Source: Ornithinimicrobium avium (GTDB lineage: Bacteria > Actinomycetota > Actinomycetes > Actinomycetales > Dermatophilaceae). Taken from it: a DNA stretch of 64,000 nt. The notes under the pieces were generated by a model, which saw only the letters and a list, made by a program, of their open reading frames with translations, was not told the origin of the DNA and did not search any database. The stretch spans positions 620,001 through 684,000 of the forward strand of contig NZ_CP031229.1 of assembly GCF_003351765.1 (NCBI RefSeq). The letters run 5' to 3'. Made by a program: the position numbers and the translations under genes. Shown piece by piece: positions 1 through 8,117 of this stretch (positions within the stretch are counted from its first letter, which is position 1; every line of letters starts with the position of its first letter).

Positions 1-1034
1 AGCGCGAAGCACAGGTCGAGCAGCTGCTGGGAGCTGTCGTTGACGCCCCGCATGAGCACCCCCTGGTTGCGCACGTCGCGCAGACCGGCCTCGAGCATCG
101 TGCGGGAGGCCCTGGCCACCAGCGGCGTGACCGACTGCGCGGAGTTGACGTGGGTGTGGATCGCCAGGCCGACGCCGCGCGCACGGGCCTTCCTCGCCAC
201 CCGCTCCACGCCCTCGACGGTCTCCGGCGCCAGCCAGTGCTGCGGCATACCCATCAGCGCCTTGGTGGCCAGCCGCACGTCGCGGATCGACTCGATCTCC
301 AGCAGCTGGTCCAGCCACGCCTCGAGGTTCTTCCACGGCATGTTGGCCACGTCGCCGCCGGAGACGACCACGTCGCGCACGCCCGGGGTCGCGCGCAGGT
401 AGTCGAGGATCGCGGTGTGCCGGTCGACCGGTTTGCCGGCCAGCTTGAGCTTGGTGACCTGCGGCGTGGAGTTGCCGACGAGGTCCATGCGGGTGCAGTG
501 CCCGCAGTACTGCGGGCAGGTCGGCAGCATCTCGGCCAGCACCTTGGTCGGGTAGCGGTGCGTGAGCCCCTCGGCGACCCACATGTCGTGCTCGTGCAGC
601 GAGTCGCGCGTGGCGTAGGGGTGGGAGGACCAGTCGGTGCGGCGGTCGGAGAGGACCGGCAGCATGTAGCGGCGGACCGGGTCGGCGTAGAACGCCCTGG
701 TGAACTCCTCGCCGGGGGCCGGCATCCGTCCGTCCGGCCAGGTCATCTCGCTGACCATCGTGTTCATCATCTGCGGCGGCACGAGCATCGACATCGTCGC
801 GCGCAGCTGCTGGTCCTTCTCCAGGTCCTCGTAGAACTCCTCGGTGAGCAGGTCGCCCATGAGGGTGCGCAGCTGGCGCAGGTTCTTCACGCAGCTCACC
901 CGCTGCCACTGGACGTCCTCCCACTGCTCGGCGGTGATCTCCCGCCACCCCGGGAAGCGGGTCCAGTCCGGCTCCACGAGCTCACGGTGCTGGTAGACGT
1001 AGGGCTGCTCGATCTCGACGCTCATGCGTGCCAT
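1..1034 (-). CDS. kamA: Lysine 2,3-aminomutase (KamA), C-terminus cut by window edge
   Basis: This is a radical-SAM, PLP-dependent enzyme that converts L-lysine to L-beta-lysine, the first step of aminomutase-type lysine degradation. The visible 344 codons carry the radical-SAM cluster motif C-x3-C-x2-C at residues 173, 177 and 180 (CPQYCGHC), then SGGD and a family-typical stretch near RDVRNQGVLMRG. The gene runs off the left edge, so the PLP-binding C-terminal part is not seen. Two in-frame ATGs (1034 and 1025) are possible starts. I list the upstream one because an AGGACG lies 11 nt before it. It diverges from kdd across about 80 bp that contain operator-like repeats. Glutamate 2,3-aminomutase is the closest alternative, but the lysine genes next door favour KamA. 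Confidence 0.9.
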   Translation of the reverse strand, partial: MARMSVEIEQPYVYQHRELVEPDWTRFPGWREITAEQWEDVQWQRVSCVKNLRQLRTLMGDLLTEEFYEDLEKDQQLRATMSMLVPPQMMNTMVSEMTWPDGRMPAPGEEFTRAFYADPVRRYMLPVLSDRRTDWSSHPYATRDSLHEHDMWVAEGLTHRYPTKVLAEMLPTCPQYCGHCTRMDLVGNSTPQVTKLKLAGKPVDRHTAILDYLRATPGVRDVVVSGGDVANMPWKNLEAWLDQLLEIESIRDVRLATKALMGMPQHWLAPETVEGVERVARKARARGVGLAIHTHVNSAQSVTPLVARASRTMLEAGLRDVRNQGVLMRGVNDSSQQLLDLCFA

Positions 1035-1038
1035 GATA

Positions 1039-1105
1039 AGGACAACGTCCTGCGAAAGCGACAACACGCAGGACGATCTGCTGTCTCAGCGTGTCGCGGA
1101 AGGAC
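1039..1105. promoter_or_regulatory. Operator-like repeats between kamA and kdd
   Basis: The space between the divergent genes holds a perfect 9-bp inverted repeat, CGTCCTGCG (1046-1054) and CGCAGGACG (1067-1075), separated by 12 nt. The half-site AGGAC recurs at 1039-1043, 1070-1074 and 1101-1105, and its complement GTCCT is at 1047-1051. This arrangement suits a dimeric regulator controlling both directions. The regulator itself is not in the window. The last AGGAC doubles as part of the kdd ribosome binding site. Confidence 0.45.
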
Positions 1106-1115
1106 GATGACTGGT

Positions 1116-2219
1116 ATGCCGCTCTCCTCGCCGTTCGGGGTGCACCGCGTGCTCGACCCCGCTGCAGACCTGGCCGCCGTGACGCTGCCGCAGACCGCCC
1201 GTCGCCTCGACGCCTCGCCCCGGCTGGCGCCGGACGAGGTGCGCATCGACGTGGAGGTCCTCAACCTGGACGCCGCCTCCTACCGCCAGCTGCGCGAGAA
1301 GAACTCCGCCCCCGACGGCACCGTCGACGGCGAGGCGGTACGCGCCGAGGTGCTGAGCATCGTCGCCGAGCGCGGCAAGATGCAGAACCCGGTCACCGGG
1401 TCCGGCGGCATGCTCATCGGCACCGTCGCCGAGGTGGGGCCGCAGAGCCCGCTCGGGCTGCGGGTCGGCGACCGCGTCGCCACCCTGGTCTCGCTCTCGC
1501 TCACCCCGCTGGCGATCAGCGACGGCCTGGAGCGCTGGGACGGGACGGGGGAGCGGGTGCCCGCCTCCGGGCACGCGATCCTCTTCGGCCGCTCGATCGC
1601 CGCGGTCCTGCCCGAGGACATCGACCCCGAGCTGTCGCTCATGGTGATGGACGTCTGCGGCGCGCCCGCCCTCGTGCGCCGGGTGGTCCAGGGGTATGCG
1701 GTCTCCGGCCGTGCCCCGTCCGTCGCCGTCCTGGGTGGTGCCGGCAAGTCCGGCTCGCTGTCGCTGGCCGCCGCCCGCGACGCGGGCGCCGGTCGCGTGG
1801 TGGCGGTCGTGCCCTTCGAGGCCGAGGCCGCGATGCTGCGCGGCACCGGCCTGGCCGACGAGGTCGTCCTCGCCGACGCGCGCGCCCCGCTGGCGCTCGA
1901 GGAGGCCGTGCGCGGAGCAGGCGGACCGGTCGACGTCACCGTCGTCTGCGTCGACGTGCCGGGGGCCGAGCAGCCGGCGATCATGATCACCGCCCAGGGA
2001 GGCACGGTCGTCTACTTCTCGATGGCGACCAGCTTCTCCGCCGCCGCGCTCGGGGCCGAGGGCCTGGCCGCCGACGTGACGATGCTGGTGGGCAACGGCT
2101 ACACGCCGGGCCACGCCGACTACGCCCTGTCCCTGCTGCGGGGGAACCGCGCCGTGCGCGCACTCTTCGAGTCCCGCCTCGCCGCCGAGAGCACCGCCGG
2201 GCACACTGGGCAGGCGTGA
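1116..2219 (+). CDS. kdd: L-erythro-3,5-diaminohexanoate dehydrogenase
   Basis: Predicted NAD(P)-dependent enzyme that oxidatively deaminates 3,5-diaminohexanoate to 3-keto-5-aminohexanoate, the step after the two lysine aminomutases. It opens with the family-like segment FGVHRVLDP and carries a Rossmann dinucleotide loop GGAGKSGS in its second half. At 367 aa it is close to known Kdd enzymes. I chose the ATG at 1116 because GGAAGGA (1098-1104) lies 11 nt upstream. An ATG at 1107 is only 2 nt from that site but is possible. It is the first gene of the + strand lysine operon, and its TGA overlaps the GTG of the next gene (GTGA), implying translational coupling. Confidence 0.85.
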   Translation: MPLSSPFGVHRVLDPAADLAAVTLPQTARRLDASPRLAPDEVRIDVEVLNLDAASYRQLREKNSAPDGTVDGEAVRAEVLSIVAERGKMQNPVTGSGGMLIGTVAEVGPQSPLGLRVGDRVATLVSLSLTPLAISDGLERWDGTGERVPASGHAILFGRSIAAVLPEDIDPELSLMVMDVCGAPALVRRVVQGYAVSGRAPSVAVLGGAGKSGSLSLAAARDAGAGRVVAVVPFEAEAAMLRGTGLADEVVLADARAPLALEEAVRGAGGPVDVTVVCVDVPGAEQPAIMITAQGGTVVYFSMATSFSAAALGAEGLAADVTMLVGNGYTPGHADYALSLLRGNRAVRALFESRLAAESTAGHTGQA

Positions 2220-3778
2220 GCACCCTTTTTCTTCGCGGCGGTCCCGTCCACCTGCCGGACGGCGCGCCGCCGGCGAGCGCCCTGCTCGTCGACGGGTCGA
2301 CCGTCGCCTGGATCGGCGACGCCGCCGACGCCCCCGACGCCGACGAGGTCCTCGACCTCGGCGGCGCGCTCGTCCTGCCCGGCTTCTGCGACGCCCACGT
2401 GCACCTGACCATGACCGGTCAGGGCCTCGACGGCGTCGACCTGTCCGGCACCACGTCGGTGACCCAGGCTCTGGCGCTGGTGGAGCAGGCCGCCCGCTCC
2501 GTGCGGGGCCGGCCGATCTACGCCCACTCCTGGGACGAGACCCGCTGGGGCGAGCAGCGGCCCGTCACCTCCGCGGAGCTGGACCGCGCCTCCTACGGCG
2601 GCGTGGTCTACATGCCGCGGGTGGACGCCCACTCCGCGTGCGTCTCGACCGCGATGGCGACGATCGCGCGCGTCACCGACCTCGACGGCTGGGACGGGAC
2701 CGGCGTCGCCACCCGGGAGGCCTTCGCCGCGGTCACCAACGCCTTCACCTCCTCGCTCACGCAGACCGACCGCGAACGCCACGTCGGCCTCGCCCTGGCC
2801 AGCGCCGCACGCCACGGGATCACCCTGCTGCACGAGACCGGCGCCCCGCACCTGACGAGCCACGACGACCTCCGCTCGGTCCTGGAGGCCGGGCAGGCGC
2901 CCGACGTGCCCGACGTCGTCACCTACTGGGGCGAGATCGGCGACGACGCCGCGGCGGTCGCCGAGCTGACCGGCTATCTCGGCGTCCTGGGGCTGGCCGG
3001 GGACCTGTGCGCCGACGGCTCCTTCGGGTCGTTCACCGCCCACCTGAGCGAGCCGTACACCGGCACGGAGGAGCACGGCTGGGCCTACCTCACGGTCGAG
3101 GAGGTCCGTGACCACGTCGTCGCCTGCACCCGGGCCGGTGTCCAGGCCGGCGGTCACGTCATCGGCGACGCCGCGCTGCGCACCATGGCCGAGGGCGTCC
3201 GGCTCGCCGCGCAGGTCGTGGGACCCGACGCCGTACGTGCCGCCCGTCACCGGTGGGAGCACGTCGAGCTGCCCGACGCCGACGTGCTGGCCGCGATGGC
3301 CGACCTCGGCATCTGGGCGAGCGTCCAGCCCATGTTCGACGGACTCTGGGGCGGGGCCGACGGCATGTACGCCGCCCGCCTCGGCGTGGACCGTGCCCTC
3401 GCGGCCGTGCCGCTGCGCGACATGCTCGACGCCGGTGTGCGGATCGCGCTCGGCTCGGACAGCCCGATCACGCCGCTCGGCCCGTGGGCGGCCGTGCGCG
3501 CCGCCGTCCGGCACCACAACCCGGCGCAACGGCTCACGGTGGCCGAGGCGTTCGCCGCCCACACCCGCGGCGGCTACGAGCTGGCCGGCCGCGAGGGGGG
3601 CCGGCTGCGCGTCGGCGGCCCCGCCACGTACGTGGTCTGGGACGACGGTGCCGGGGGGGCGGTGGAGACCGACCCGACCACCGGCCTGCCCGTCCTCGAC
3701 GGGCCAGACCGTGCCCTCCCCGTCGCGCGGCGCACCGTCGTCGCCGGAGTGACCGCATACCAGCGAGAAGGAGCCTGA
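2216..3778 (+). CDS. Amidohydrolase family protein inside the lysine cluster
   Basis: A 520-aa metal-dependent hydrolase of the YtcJ/Amidohydro_3 type. The metal motif HxH is H61 and H63 (DAHVHL). Further ligand regions are GGHVIGDAAL, HRWEHVEL and LGSDSPITP near the C-terminus, and an N-terminal beta-sandwich strand precedes the barrel. There is no signal peptide, so it is probably cytoplasmic. It starts with GTG overlapping the kdd stop codon by 4 nt and ends directly against the kamD start, so it is firmly within the operon. No amidohydrolase step belongs to the described lysine fermentation pathway. Its substrate is unknown; an N-acylated or lactam derivative of a pathway amino acid is only a guess. 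Confidence 0.8.
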   Translation: MSTLFLRGGPVHLPDGAPPASALLVDGSTVAWIGDAADAPDADEVLDLGGALVLPGFCDAHVHLTMTGQGLDGVDLSGTTSVTQALALVEQAARSVRGRPIYAHSWDETRWGEQRPVTSAELDRASYGGVVYMPRVDAHSACVSTAMATIARVTDLDGWDGTGVATREAFAAVTNAFTSSLTQTDRERHVGLALASAARHGITLLHETGAPHLTSHDDLRSVLEAGQAPDVPDVVTYWGEIGDDAAAVAELTGYLGVLGLAGDLCADGSFGSFTAHLSEPYTGTEEHGWAYLTVEEVRDHVVACTRAGVQAGGHVIGDAALRTMAEGVRLAAQVVGPDAVRAARHRWEHVELPDADVLAAMADLGIWASVQPMFDGLWGGADGMYAARLGVDRALAAVPLRDMLDAGVRIALGSDSPITPLGPWAAVRAAVRHHNPAQRLTVAEAFAAHTRGGYELAGREGGRLRVGGPATYVVWDDGAGGAVETDPTTGLPVLDGPDRALPVARRTVVAGVTAYQREGA

Positions 3779-5386
3779 GTGAGCCCCACCACCGTCGCCC
3801 CGCCCCCGCGGCTCGAGCTCGACCCCAAGGTCGTCCGCAAGGCCCGCGCCCTGGCCGGACGGCTGGGCCGGCCGGTCGTCGACATCGCCCGCAGCCACAC
3901 GACCGTCTCGGTCGAGCGCGCGACGCTGCGCCTGGCGGGCCTGGCGGGCGCCGACCACGAGCGGGTGCCGTGGGTCAACCACCTCGTCGACGCCGTCCGC
4001 GACCAGGTCGGCCTCGAGCACGGCGTGACCACCCCGGTGTGGGACGCGCTGCGCCGTGAGGAGGCGCCCGACCTGCTCACCCTCGCCCAAAAGGCCTCCA
4101 CGGGGTCGGTGAGCTTCCGCACACCGGAGAGGAAGGGCGAGCTGACCGCCGCCCGGCGCGCCGCCCGCGGCGCCGTCCGGCCCGGGATCCGCCGGATCGA
4201 CCAGCAGCGCCGCGCCCGCGACCGGCTCGTCGGCCGGCTCGGCGACCCGCCGCACCGACCCTGGGTCTACCTCATCGTGGCCACCGGCGACATCTACGAG
4301 GACATCCCGCAGGCCCAGGCCGCCGCACGCGCCGGCGCCGACGTCATCGCGGTGATCCGCTCCACGGGGCAGTCGCTGCTCGACTACGTGCCCGAGGGCG
4401 CCACCCGGGAGGGCTTCGCCGGCACCTACGCCACCCAGGAGAACTTCCGGCTCATGCGCGCCGCGCTGGACGAGGTGAGCAGGGAGCTGGGCCGCTACGT
4501 GCGGCTGACCAACTACGCCTCCGGGCTGTGCATGCCCGAGATCGCCGCCCTGGCCGGCATGGAGCGGCTGGACATGATGCTCAACGACTCGATGTACGGC
4601 ATCCTGTTCCGGGACATCAACCCGGTGCGCACCTTCGTCGACCAGCGCTTCTCCCGGCAGGTGCACGCCCGCGCCGGCATCATCATCAACACCGGCGAGG
4701 ACAACTACCTGACCACCGCCGACGCCGTCGAGGCCGCGCACACGGTCACCGTCTCCCAGCTGATGAACGAGTACTTCGGCAAGGAGGCAGGCCTGGAGGA
4801 CTGGCAGCTGGGCCTGGGCCACGCCTTCGAGATCAACCCCGAGGTGGACGAGTCCTTCCGGCTCGAGCTGGCGCACGCGCTGCTGGCCCGCCAGCTCTTC
4901 CCGGACGCGCCGCTGAAGTGGATGCCGCCGACCAAGCACATGACCGGCGACGTCTTCATGGGCTACCTGCTCGACGGCTTCTTCAACCTGGCGGGCGCGA
5001 TGACCGGCCAGTCGATCCTGCTGGTGGGGATGATGACCGAGGCTGTCGTCACGCCCTGGCTGTCCGACCGCGACCTGGCCCTGCAGAACGTGCGCTACGT
5101 GCAGCGCGCCGCCGGCGGCCTCACCGAGGACTTCCACCCGCCCCGCGACGGGTTCGTCCAGACGCGCGCCCGCCAGGTCCTCGCCGAGGCGGTCGACCTG
5201 CTGGACCGGATCACTTCCGAGAAGGCTCCGAAGGGTTCGGCGCCGCTGCTCGAGGCGATCGGCGACGGCACCTTCGGCCTGATGAAGCGGCCCAAGGACG
5301 GCGGCAAGGGCCTGGACGGCGTCGCCCGCCGCGCCGACGACTACGACAACCCCGCCATCACCCTGCTCGAGGAGGGCACCCGATGA
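3779..5386 (+). CDS. kamD: Lysine 5,6-aminomutase subunit alpha
   Basis: Large TIM-barrel subunit of the adenosylcobalamin- and PLP-dependent enzyme that moves the terminal amino group of beta-lysine (or D-lysine) from C6 to C5, giving 3,5-diaminohexanoate. The 535-aa length fits the family. The start is a GTG immediately after the amidohydrolase TGA, with GAGAAGGAG about 7 nt upstream. The stop codon overlaps the ATG of kamE (ATGA), matching the need for equal amounts of the two subunits. The central region (for example LDMMLNDSMYGILFRDIN and MPPTKHMTGD) is typical of KamD. Activity would require cobalamin from synthesis or uptake. Confidence 0.93.
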   Translation: MSPTTVAPPPRLELDPKVVRKARALAGRLGRPVVDIARSHTTVSVERATLRLAGLAGADHERVPWVNHLVDAVRDQVGLEHGVTTPVWDALRREEAPDLLTLAQKASTGSVSFRTPERKGELTAARRAARGAVRPGIRRIDQQRRARDRLVGRLGDPPHRPWVYLIVATGDIYEDIPQAQAAARAGADVIAVIRSTGQSLLDYVPEGATREGFAGTYATQENFRLMRAALDEVSRELGRYVRLTNYASGLCMPEIAALAGMERLDMMLNDSMYGILFRDINPVRTFVDQRFSRQVHARAGIIINTGEDNYLTTADAVEAAHTVTVSQLMNEYFGKEAGLEDWQLGLGHAFEINPEVDESFRLELAHALLARQLFPDAPLKWMPPTKHMTGDVFMGYLLDGFFNLAGAMTGQSILLVGMMTEAVVTPWLSDRDLALQNVRYVQRAAGGLTEDFHPPRDGFVQTRARQVLAEAVDLLDRITSEKAPKGSAPLLEAIGDGTFGLMKRPKDGGKGLDGVARRADDYDNPAITLLEEGTR

Positions 5387-6156
5387 CCGAGAAGGCCGAG
5401 CAGCCCACCGTGATCCGTCCCTACGGCGACACCACCGGCGACGGCATGGTGCAGACGTCGTTCACGCTGCCGGTCCCGCACGACAAGCGGGCCGAGGGCG
5501 CCGCCCTGCAGCTGGCCGCCAAGATGGGTCTGTCACCGGCCCTGCTCGTCCACGCCAAGGCGGTCGGCCCGGCGCACACCTTCTTCGTCGTCTACGGCAG
5601 CGTCAGCCACCTGGTGGACCTCTCCGCGGTGCACGTGGTCGAGCGCGACTTCCCGCTGCTGAGCCCCAAGGACGTCAACGCGGTGATCAAGAAGGAGCTG
5701 CGCCGCCCCCTGGTCGTCGTGGGTGCCTGCATCGGCACCGACGCCCACACCGTCGGCATCGACGCGATCCTCAACATCAAGGGCTTCGCAGGCGAGAAGG
5801 GGCTGGAGTACTACTCCGAGATCCAGGTGGTCAACCTCGGCGCCCAGGTGCTGGTCCCCGAGCTCGTCGAGCGGGCCCGCGAGGAGCAGGCCGACGCCGT
5901 GCTCGTCTCCCAGGTCGTCACCCAGCGCGACGCGCACATCCACAACACCACCCAGATGTCGGCGGCCTTCCGCGAGGCCTACCCGGCCGGTCGGGTCCCG
6001 CTCCTGGTGGTCGGCGGCCCCCGCTTCGAGGAGGGTTCGGCTCAGCGGCTCGGCGTGGACCGGATCTTCGGCAAGGGCACCACGCCCGCGGAGGTCGCCT
6101 CCTACCTCGTCCACGCCGCCCTGACACCGAAGACCACCGAGAGGACCTCAGCATGA
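5383..6156 (+). CDS. kamE: Lysine 5,6-aminomutase subunit beta, B12-binding
   Basis: Small subunit of lysine 5,6-aminomutase, 257 aa. It carries the base-off cobalamin motif D-x-H-x-x-G as D120, H122 and G125 (DAHTVG), where the histidine replaces the lower axial ligand. K133 (NIKGF) lies 11 residues after that histidine, the same spacing as His133 and the PLP-binding Lys144 of the characterised clostridial beta subunit, so it should be the Schiff-base lysine. An N-terminal dimerisation region precedes the Rossmann B12 domain. It overlaps kamD and kal by 4 nt each. Confidence 0.94.
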   Translation: MTEKAEQPTVIRPYGDTTGDGMVQTSFTLPVPHDKRAEGAALQLAAKMGLSPALLVHAKAVGPAHTFFVVYGSVSHLVDLSAVHVVERDFPLLSPKDVNAVIKKELRRPLVVVGACIGTDAHTVGIDAILNIKGFAGEKGLEYYSEIQVVNLGAQVLVPELVERAREEQADAVLVSQVVTQRDAHIHNTTQMSAAFREAYPAGRVPLLVVGGPRFEEGSAQRLGVDRIFGKGTTPAEVASYLVHAALTPKTTERTSA

Positions 6157-6566
6157 GCACCCACGAGCCCGCGTCCAGGCCCGCCGCCGTCGGCATGGGC
6201 GTCACGCACGCCCGCTACGTGCCCTACTCGCACGCCCACTACGCCGGCAACCTCGTCGACGGGGCCTACAGCCTGGCCCTGTTCGGCGACGTCGCCACCG
6301 AGCTGTGCATCCGCACCGACGGGGACGAGGGGCTGTTCGCCTCCTACAGCGAGGTGCAGTTCCTCGCCCCGGTCCGCGCCGGGGACTGCCTGGAGGTCAG
6401 CGCCACGCTCGTGCGGGTCGGCTCGCGCAGCCGGGAGATGGACTTCGAGGTGCGCGTCACCGCGCGCGGCGCGACCGGTCGCGGTGCCTCGGCCGCCGAC
6501 GTGCTCGAGCCCGCGGTGGTCGCCACCCGGGCCCGCGGCACGGTCGTCGTGCCGCCCGCCGGCTGA
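6153..6566 (+). CDS. kal: 3-aminobutyryl-CoA ammonia-lyase
   Basis: A 137-aa hot-dog-fold protein that fits 3-aminobutyryl-CoA ammonia-lyase, which releases ammonia from 3-aminobutyryl-CoA to give crotonyl-CoA late in lysine degradation. The segment YVPYSHAHYAGNLVDGAY at the N-terminus followed by SYSEVQFLAPVRAGD is typical of the family. The ATG overlaps the kamE stop (ATGA). It is the last gene of the operon and is followed by a hairpin. The 3-keto-5-aminohexanoate cleavage enzyme (Kce), which would make its substrate, is absent from this window. It may lie beyond the left edge, downstream of kamA. Confidence 0.88.
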   Translation: MSTHEPASRPAAVGMGVTHARYVPYSHAHYAGNLVDGAYSLALFGDVATELCIRTDGDEGLFASYSEVQFLAPVRAGDCLEVSATLVRVGSRSREMDFEVRVTARGATGRGASAADVLEPAVVATRARGTVVVPPAG

Positions 6567-6592
6567 GCCCGCACCTACGTCGCAACGGGTCC

Positions 6593-6614
6593 GGCGTGTC
6601 GCGGGAGACACGCC
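6593..6614 (+). terminator. Hairpin after kal, probable terminator of the kam operon
   Basis: A perfect 8-bp stem, GGCGTGTC (6593-6600) and GACACGCC (6607-6614), with a 6-nt loop begins 26 nt after the kal stop. There is no T-tract, which is common for actinobacterial terminators. Confidence 0.5.
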
Positions 6615-6661
6615 GCTGAACGTCTCCTGGGGGCCGCAGCACGTCGCCGGCAGCACACCCA

Positions 6662-6731
6662 CTGACCTGCAGGGATCCGCATCGTCGCAGGTCAGCCTGC
6701 TGTTGACACCCGCGCGCCGGCCGCATAGTTT
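6662..6731 (+). promoter_or_regulatory. Consensus promoter with upstream palindrome, no known gene downstream
   Basis: TTGACA (6703-6708), a 17-nt spacer and TAGTTT (6726-6731) form the best vegetative-type promoter in the window. Just upstream is a perfect 9-bp inverted repeat, CTGACCTGC (6662-6670) and GCAGGTCAG (6687-6695), ideally placed for an activator or repressor. The transcript would run rightward into a stretch with only a 46-codon frame and strong hairpins, then hit an IS110 element inserted in the opposite direction. The 339 bp between kal and the transposase hold nothing else that I can recognise. Confidence 0.5.
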
Positions 6732-6743
6732 CGTGGGGTCCCC

Positions 6744-6884
6744 GTGACAAACGTCAACGACGTCAGGGGGAGCCAGGGCCCCGCCCACCGAGTAGACAAC
6801 GGGGCCGTGCCGGTCGCCAGCCGCCACGGTCTCGGCCCCAAAGGTGGCCGGGGCCCGGCCGTACCTCGGGGCAGCGGCACGTAG
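6744..6884 (+). CDS. Possible 46-aa small protein or leader peptide
   Basis: A short reading frame starts at GTG 6744, about 12 nt after the -10 box of the promoter at 6703-6731. It encodes 46 residues beginning MTNVNDVRGSQGP and becoming rich in Gly, Pro and Arg. Its TAG stop falls exactly at the inferred left junction of the IS110 element. A GGGG at 6735-6738 is a weak ribosome binding site. There is no transmembrane segment, cysteine or recognised motif. The same stretch contains mutually exclusive GGCCCC/GGGGCC hairpins, so this may be a structured RNA rather than a gene. I treat it as doubtful. Confidence 0.2.
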   Translation: MTNVNDVRGSQGPAHRVDNGAVPVASRHGLGPKGGRGPAVPRGSGT

Positions 6885-6905
6885 ATATCCCAGGGGTCTA
6901 ACTTG

Positions 6906-8117
6906 TCAAGCGGCGGCGTGGTGACGGTGTGCCCAGGCGGTGTGCTCGTCGTAGGGCGTGCCGTGTTTGAGGCAGCCGTGCAGGATCCCGATCCATCGGT
7001 TGCCCAGGGCGCGTAGGGCTTCGTGGTGCTCGTAGTCGGCGGCGCGGCGTTCGTCGTAGTAGGCGCGGGCGCCGGGGCTGCCGGTCAGGGAGCAGAAGGC
7101 CCACTGGTCGACCGCGTCGTAGAGGCGCTTGTTGCGCACGTACCGGGCCAGCACGATCTTCTTCTTGCCCGAGGCCTTGGTGATGGGTGAGGTGCCGGCG
7201 TAGTTCCTGCGAGACTTGGCGTCAGCGAAGCGTTCGGGGTCGTCCCCGAGCTCGCCGAGCACCCGGGCGCCGAGGACGTCACTCAGGCCTGGCAGCGAGA
7301 GGTAGATGTCGGCGTCCGGGTGCTGCTCAAAAGACTGTTCCAGCTGGGTCTCGAGGTCGGCGATCTGGGTGTTGAACGCGACCAGCAGCCCGACGAGGGC
7401 CTTGGTGCTCGCGGCGTAGGCCTCGACGACCGGGGCCGGAGCGGCCAGCTGCTCGGTTCGTAGCCCTTCCTGGATCCGTTCGGCGGTGGCGTCCAGGTAG
7501 CGGCGACGCCCGCCGGCGCGCAGCGCGGCCTTGATCTGGGACAGGGTCAACTTCGCCCCGGTGAGCGGGTCGGGTGCTCGGCCGAGGACGGCCAGGGCGT
7601 CGCGGTGGTCCAGGTCCTCGAACGCGACGAGGGCGGCGGGATAGTACTCGCGCAGCGCGCTGCGCAGCCGGTTGGTCTCCCGGGAACGGGACCAGACGAG
7701 GTTCTGGTGCGCCCGGGCGATGACCTTGACGCCCTCCACCTGCGCACTGTCCCCGGCGACGAGCCGGTGGTTGTGCGCATCGGTGCGGACCAGGTCGGCC
7801 AGCATCTTGGCGTCGCCGGCGTCGGACTTGGCACCGCTGACATGGTGCCGGTCCCGGTACCGCGCGGCGGCCCTGGGGTTGATCGCGTGGACCTGGTACC
7901 CCGCTGCGACCAGCGCGTTGACCCACAGTCCCCGATCGGTCTCGATCCCGACGCGCACCTGCGCGGGGTCCTCGGCGTGCGCACCGAGGAGGGCGTGCAG
8001 GGCCGTGACGCCCTCGATGCCCTCCCCGAACCTCTTGGCCGCGAGCTTCTTGCCCGCCTCGTCCATCACGTAGACGTCGTGGTGATCCTCTGCCCAGTCG
8101 TTGCCGACGAAGATCAC
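6906..8117 (-). CDS. IS110-family transposase (DEDD/serine recombinase)
   Basis: A 403-aa intact transposase. The N-terminal RuvC-like DEDD domain shows GNDWAEDHHDV, GIETDRG and KSDAGDAKML, which supply the acidic residues. The C-terminal Transposase_20 domain contains SLPGLSDVLGARVLGEL and the serine region GTSPITKASGKK. I chose the GTG at 8117 because GGAGG lies 8 nt upstream; the frame is open six codons further to 8135. No frameshift or stop is seen, so it is probably functional or recently so. Members of this family recombine using an RNA made from a non-coding end of the element. Confidence 0.95.
   Translation of the reverse strand: MIFVGNDWAEDHHDVYVMDEAGKKLAAKRFGEGIEGVTALHALLGAHAEDPAQVRVGIETDRGLWVNALVAAGYQVHAINPRAAARYRDRHHVSGAKSDAGDAKMLADLVRTDAHNHRLVAGDSAQVEGVKVIARAHQNLVWSRSRETNRLRSALREYYPAALVAFEDLDHRDALAVLGRAPDPLTGAKLTLSQIKAALRAGGRRRYLDATAERIQEGLRTEQLAAPAPVVEAYAASTKALVGLLVAFNTQIADLETQLEQSFEQHPDADIYLSLPGLSDVLGARVLGELGDDPERFADAKSRRNYAGTSPITKASGKKKIVLARYVRNKRLYDAVDQWAFCSLTGSPGARAYYDERRAADYEHHEALRALGNRWIGILHGCLKHGTPYDEHTAWAHRHHAAA

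Noticed and set aside
2120..5137. Very long open frame on the - strand opposite the kam operon
   Set aside because: Its translation is rich in Gly, Arg, Val and His, with no family features. It is the codon-bias shadow of kdd, the amidohydrolase and kamD in GC-rich DNA.
1046..6695. Shared CCTGC...GCAGG motif in the palindromes at 1046-1075 and 6662-6695, suggesting one regulator for both
   Set aside because: The spacing differs (14 against 16 nt), the flanking bases differ, and such GC-rich words are common here. I keep them as separate observations.
6744..6884. The 46-codon frame as an amino-acid attenuator leader peptide
   Set aside because: It has no run of a single amino acid codon, so a ribosome-stalling attenuator of the classic type is not supported.
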